The notes beneath the pieces were generated by a model. It did not search any database and was not told the DNA's origin. It saw only the letters and a list, made by a program, of their open reading frames with translations. DNA of 64,000 bases, from contig WSYJ01000134.1 in the NCBI GenBank assembly GCA_020186115.1, positions 124,001 through 188,000 on the forward strand. The letters run 5' to 3'. This DNA comes from Histomonas meleagridis. Lineage: Eukaryota > Parabasalia > Tritrichomonadida > Dientamoebidae. Below, piece after piece: positions 61,823 to 64,000 of this stretch (positions within the stretch are counted from its first letter, which is position 1; every line of letters starts with the position of its first letter). The position numbers were made by a program, and so were the translations under genes.

Positions 61823-62677
61823 TTATATAGCAGGAATATCTTCGATTATCATTCCATCATAAGATGAATGCACCTCAATTCCCTCAAGGCCTGGCCTTTC
61901 TTTTCGTTGGCTTTCAACAAATTCATCAATTTGTACATATGAAAGATTATGTGCTACATGAATGAACCATGCATGTTTTGGCTTAATTTTCTCTATTTCG
62001 TCAAGTGCTTGATTGAAGCAAAAATGTGTATTGAAAGGAATAAGAGAAAGACTATCAATGAAAAGATAGTCAATTCCTTTGAGTAAAGGGTATGATTCTT
62101 CCGGTATTTGTGAACAATCTGTTAAATATGCCATTTTCCCAATGCGAAAGCCGCATATTGGAAAATCTCCATGGAATATTGGAACTTTTACAACACTTAT
62201 AGGACCTATGTGGGTAACTTTTTCTAATAAGTGTAACGCAAATTTCTCATTTTTTGATGTTGTTGTTTGACCATGGAAAAGATAATGATATGTATTTAAC
62301 ATTGCGTCAAGAGTTTCTTTTTCAAGATAAACAGGTATTTCTTTTTGACGTGCAAGAAGTCGGAGATCAGAGAAACCGTGTATATGGTCTGCATGTTTAT
62401 GAGTAATAAAAAGATAATCTATAGATTTTACATTGGCACGCGTTAGCTGTGTTCTCATGTCTGTTCCACAATCTATTAAAATATTAATTCCGTTCGAAAA
62501 TCTTAAAAATGCTGATTGACGAGTTCTTTTATCTCTTGGATCAGTAGAATGACAACAACATGTTGGGTTTCTACAACCAGGTGAAGGAACACCATGGCTA
62601 GTTCCTGATCCTAGAATTTCGATTGAGAATGTAATTTTGTTTTCGCCCATTGATTTTAACGGTTTCCTAGAATTCAT
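61823..62677 (-). CDS. Metallo-beta-lactamase-fold hydrolase (PhnP-like)
   Basis: 284 residues. The N-terminus has ILGSGTSHGVPSPGCRNPTC CCHS followed by DPRDKRTRQSAFLRF, and the zinc-binding motif HKHADHIHG (His93, His95, Asp97, His98) is complete. Further His/Asp ligands are in IFHGDF, AYLTDCS and FIHVAHN. The GSGTSxGVP-CxC-C-DPRD-R-R-S layout is that of PhnP-like phosphodiesterases and related eukaryotic hydrolases; tRNase Z would have a different exosite. The substrate is unknown; cyclic phosphate esters or nucleotides are candidates by family. The ATG at 62677 is chosen over a possible Met10. Head to head with the legumain gene, sharing about 160 bases. Confidence 0.83.
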   Translation of the reverse strand: MNSRKPLKSMGENKITFSIEILGSGTSHGVPSPGCRNPTCCCHSTDPRDKRTRQSAFLRFSNGINILIDCGTDMRTQLTRANVKSIDYLFITHKHADHIHGFSDLRLLARQKEIPVYLEKETLDAMLNTYHYLFHGQTTTSKNEKFALHLLEKVTHIGPISVVKVPIFHGDFPICGFRIGKMAYLTDCSQIPEESYPLLKGIDYLFIDSLSLIPFNTHFCFNQALDEIEKIKPKHAWFIHVAHNLSYVQIDEFVESQRKERPGLEGIEVHSSYDGMIIEDIPAI

Positions 62678-62795
62678 TCAAAATATTATGGCCTAATATG
62701 ACATTTTTTAAAATTTTGGGGCTCCCCTTAAGGCACAGATCTGTGGAACGATGCTTTTGTACAATTTTGGATTGATAAGTTTACACAAAATGTTG

Positions 62796-62806
62796 TCACT
62801 TTTATT
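62796..62806 (+). promoter_or_regulatory. Initiator-like element of legumain gene
   Basis: TCACTTTTATT matches TCAYTWYT; predicted +1 A at 62798, 41 bases before the ATG. CAACGGTTATT, a Myb-type site, lies between it and the start. Confidence 0.65.
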
Positions 62807-62838
62807 GACAAACTGACAACGGTTATTGTAAATTTCAA

Positions 62839-64000
62839 ATGTTTTTCGCCTTACTTTCATTTGTTCAGTCGGCAAACTGGGCAGTCTTAATGGCCGGCTC
62901 ACGCGGCTACAACAATTACCGTCATCAAGCAGATGTCTTCAATCTTTATCATATTCTTAAATCTCGCGGTTTTAATACAAAGAAAATCATTACATTAGCT
63001 TATAACGATATCGTAAATCACGAAATGAACCCACGAAAAGGAATTGTTTATAACAACGCCTCACATATCAATGTATATCCAGGATCAAAAGCAATAGATT
63101 ATCAAGAAAAGGAAGCCACAGCAGAAAACTTCCTCAGAGTTCTTAAAGGCGATAAAAAGAATGGCAGAGCATTAGAGACCACCGATAAAGATGATATCTT
63201 TATTTATTTCAATGACCATGGAGCTCCAGGTCTCTTATGTGTTCCAGCCAACAATGGCCCACTTCTTTATGCAGATCAACTTGACAAAGTTCTTAAGGAA
63301 ATGTATGAACAGAAGAAATTCCGCAGAATTTTCTTTGTTATTGAAGCATGTTATTCCGGATCTGTTGCACGAAACATTTCAGTTCCAAATGTATTCGTAC
63401 TCAGTGCTGCAGGCCCATCACAATCATCATATTCAGCAGATTGGGATGATGAAGTTGATGCATTTCTTAGCAATGAATTCACCAAACACTTTGTTAAGTT
63501 CATCTTAGAACAACCAAAGGCTAAGATTATTGATGCAGTTAATTACGTATCCCAAAATGTTCTTCGATCACATGTTACAGCATATGGCGATTTCCGTCTT
63601 ACATCTGAACCATTATCAACATTCTTATTAGATGCTAAGCCTGTTGAAATTGCAGAAACTGAAGAATCAAACTCTGATCTTGAATCAAATGGAGAATATA
63701 CAAAGAAAGCATTCATCACCTTCTTAGAAAGAAAGTACAAGCATTCCGAAGGTGACGAGAAAGAAAAGATTGGAAAGATTCTTGCCAATGAGAAGCTCAG
63801 ACGTAAGAAGTCCTCTGATACATTTAGGAGAATTGCCAACGGTTTTGACATCGACGGTTACAGCGGCTTTGACAACGATGAGAGTTATGATAATATTCTT
63901 TATGATTGCTATAGAACTGCAGTCGAAGGCTTCCGATTGTTCTGTGGTGAAGTTGATGAACATGAGCTTCCTAAGCTTCGCTACTTTGTTAAGTTCTGTA
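62839..64000 (+). CDS. Legumain-like (C13) asparaginyl cysteine peptidase, 3' partial
   Basis: The ATG at 62839 opens a signal peptide (MFFALLSFVQSANW) directly followed by AVLMAGSRGYNNYRHQADVF, the C13 N-terminal strand. Catalytic His127 lies in YFNDHGAPGLL and catalytic Cys171 in FFVIEACYSGSV; both match legumain/GPI8. PNVFVLSAAGPSQSSYSADW covers the substrate-pocket loop. After about 270 residues comes a charged helical prodomain-like region (ERKYKHSEGDEKEKIGKILA). The frame is open to the last base, so the C-terminus lies beyond the window. Trichomonad legumains are lysosomal or secreted and some are surface-associated virulence factors; GPI8 transamidase is the alternative but would normally end in a transmembrane helix, not visible here. 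Confidence 0.92.
   Translation, partial: MFFALLSFVQSANWAVLMAGSRGYNNYRHQADVFNLYHILKSRGFNTKKIITLAYNDIVNHEMNPRKGIVYNNASHINVYPGSKAIDYQEKEATAENFLRVLKGDKKNGRALETTDKDDIFIYFNDHGAPGLLCVPANNGPLLYADQLDKVLKEMYEQKKFRRIFFVIEACYSGSVARNISVPNVFVLSAAGPSQSSYSADWDDEVDAFLSNEFTKHFVKFILEQPKAKIIDAVNYVSQNVLRSHVTAYGDFRLTSEPLSTFLLDAKPVEIAETEESNSDLESNGEYTKKAFITFLERKYKHSEGDEKEKIGKILANEKLRRKKSSDTFRRIANGFDIDGYSGFDNDESYDNILYDCYRTAVEGFRLFCGEVDEHELPKLRYFVKFC

Noticed and set aside
62708-62902. Minus-strand 64-codon frame before the legumain gene
   Set aside because: Overlaps the legumain signal-peptide region and its Initiator; no protein features.

Overview
The window looks like nuclear DNA of a parabasalid flagellate, probably a Tritrichomonas-like trichomonad. 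The evidence is AT-rich DNA; almost entirely intronless genes on both strands with very short upstream regions; trichomonad Initiator-like motifs (TCACTTTT or TCATTTTA) just before several start codons; and the family mix of BspA-like leucine-rich-repeat surface proteins, DUF3447/ankyrin genes, a subtilisin-like membrane protease, a legumain-type peptidase and an R2R3 Myb. The species call is inference.

Layout. 1-5.3 kb: 3' part of a giant BspA-like surface protein whose 5' end lies outside the window. 5.5-10.7 kb: four consecutive genes (ARM-type solenoid, short J-protein, type I DnaJ, acidic coiled coil), each broken by small frameshifts. 11-14 kb: a USP7-type deubiquitinase. 15-20 kb: a subtilisin-like membrane protease with a 458-bp perfect internal duplication. 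20.7-21.4 kb: a BspA relic. 22.4-31.5 kb: four genes on the minus strand (LCAT-like lipase, giant HEAT-like protein, coiled coil, START protein). 32-38 kb: an accessory island holding a DUF3447/ankyrin gene and a Myb gene inside nested inverted repeats. 38.8-50 kb: MED17-like protein, ARF relic, aldo/keto reductase, tail-anchored protein, Sec61-beta, SCAMP, Vps39/Vps3-type HOPS/CORVET subunit and an ankyrin pseudogene. 50-64 kb: GT-C-like glycosyltransferase, ankyrin relic, small membrane protein, TBC-like protein, condensin-II H2, frameshifted SAPS protein, calcineurin-like phosphoesterase, another ankyrin pseudogene, metallo-beta-lactamase-fold hydrolase and a legumain-like peptidase running off the end.

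The most interesting structure is the ankyrin array at 34.1-35.9 kb. Eleven ankyrin-coding segments lie in exact 170-bp register, separated by AT-rich spacers that carry no conserved GT donor and shift the reading frame if translated. Every ankyrin segment is open, and the last ends in an in-frame stop just where the next spacer would begin. Removing 68 or 71 bases per unit would give 34- or 33-residue ankyrin repeats. Related spacers recur at three other ankyrin relics in the window, one with the same 170-bp period. The array gene is closely bracketed by a 30-bp inverted repeat (one mismatch) and lies inside a larger pair of about 0.2-kb inverted repeats almost 6 kb apart.

Together the intact genes serve mainly vesicle traffic and secretion (Sec61-beta, SCAMP, Vps39-type, TBC-like, glycosyltransferase), protein quality control (J-proteins, USP7), secreted or surface proteolysis and adhesion (subtilisin, legumain, BspA), and nuclear functions (Myb, MED17-like, condensin II). 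No operon logic is expected or seen. No tRNA, rRNA or CRISPR was recognised.
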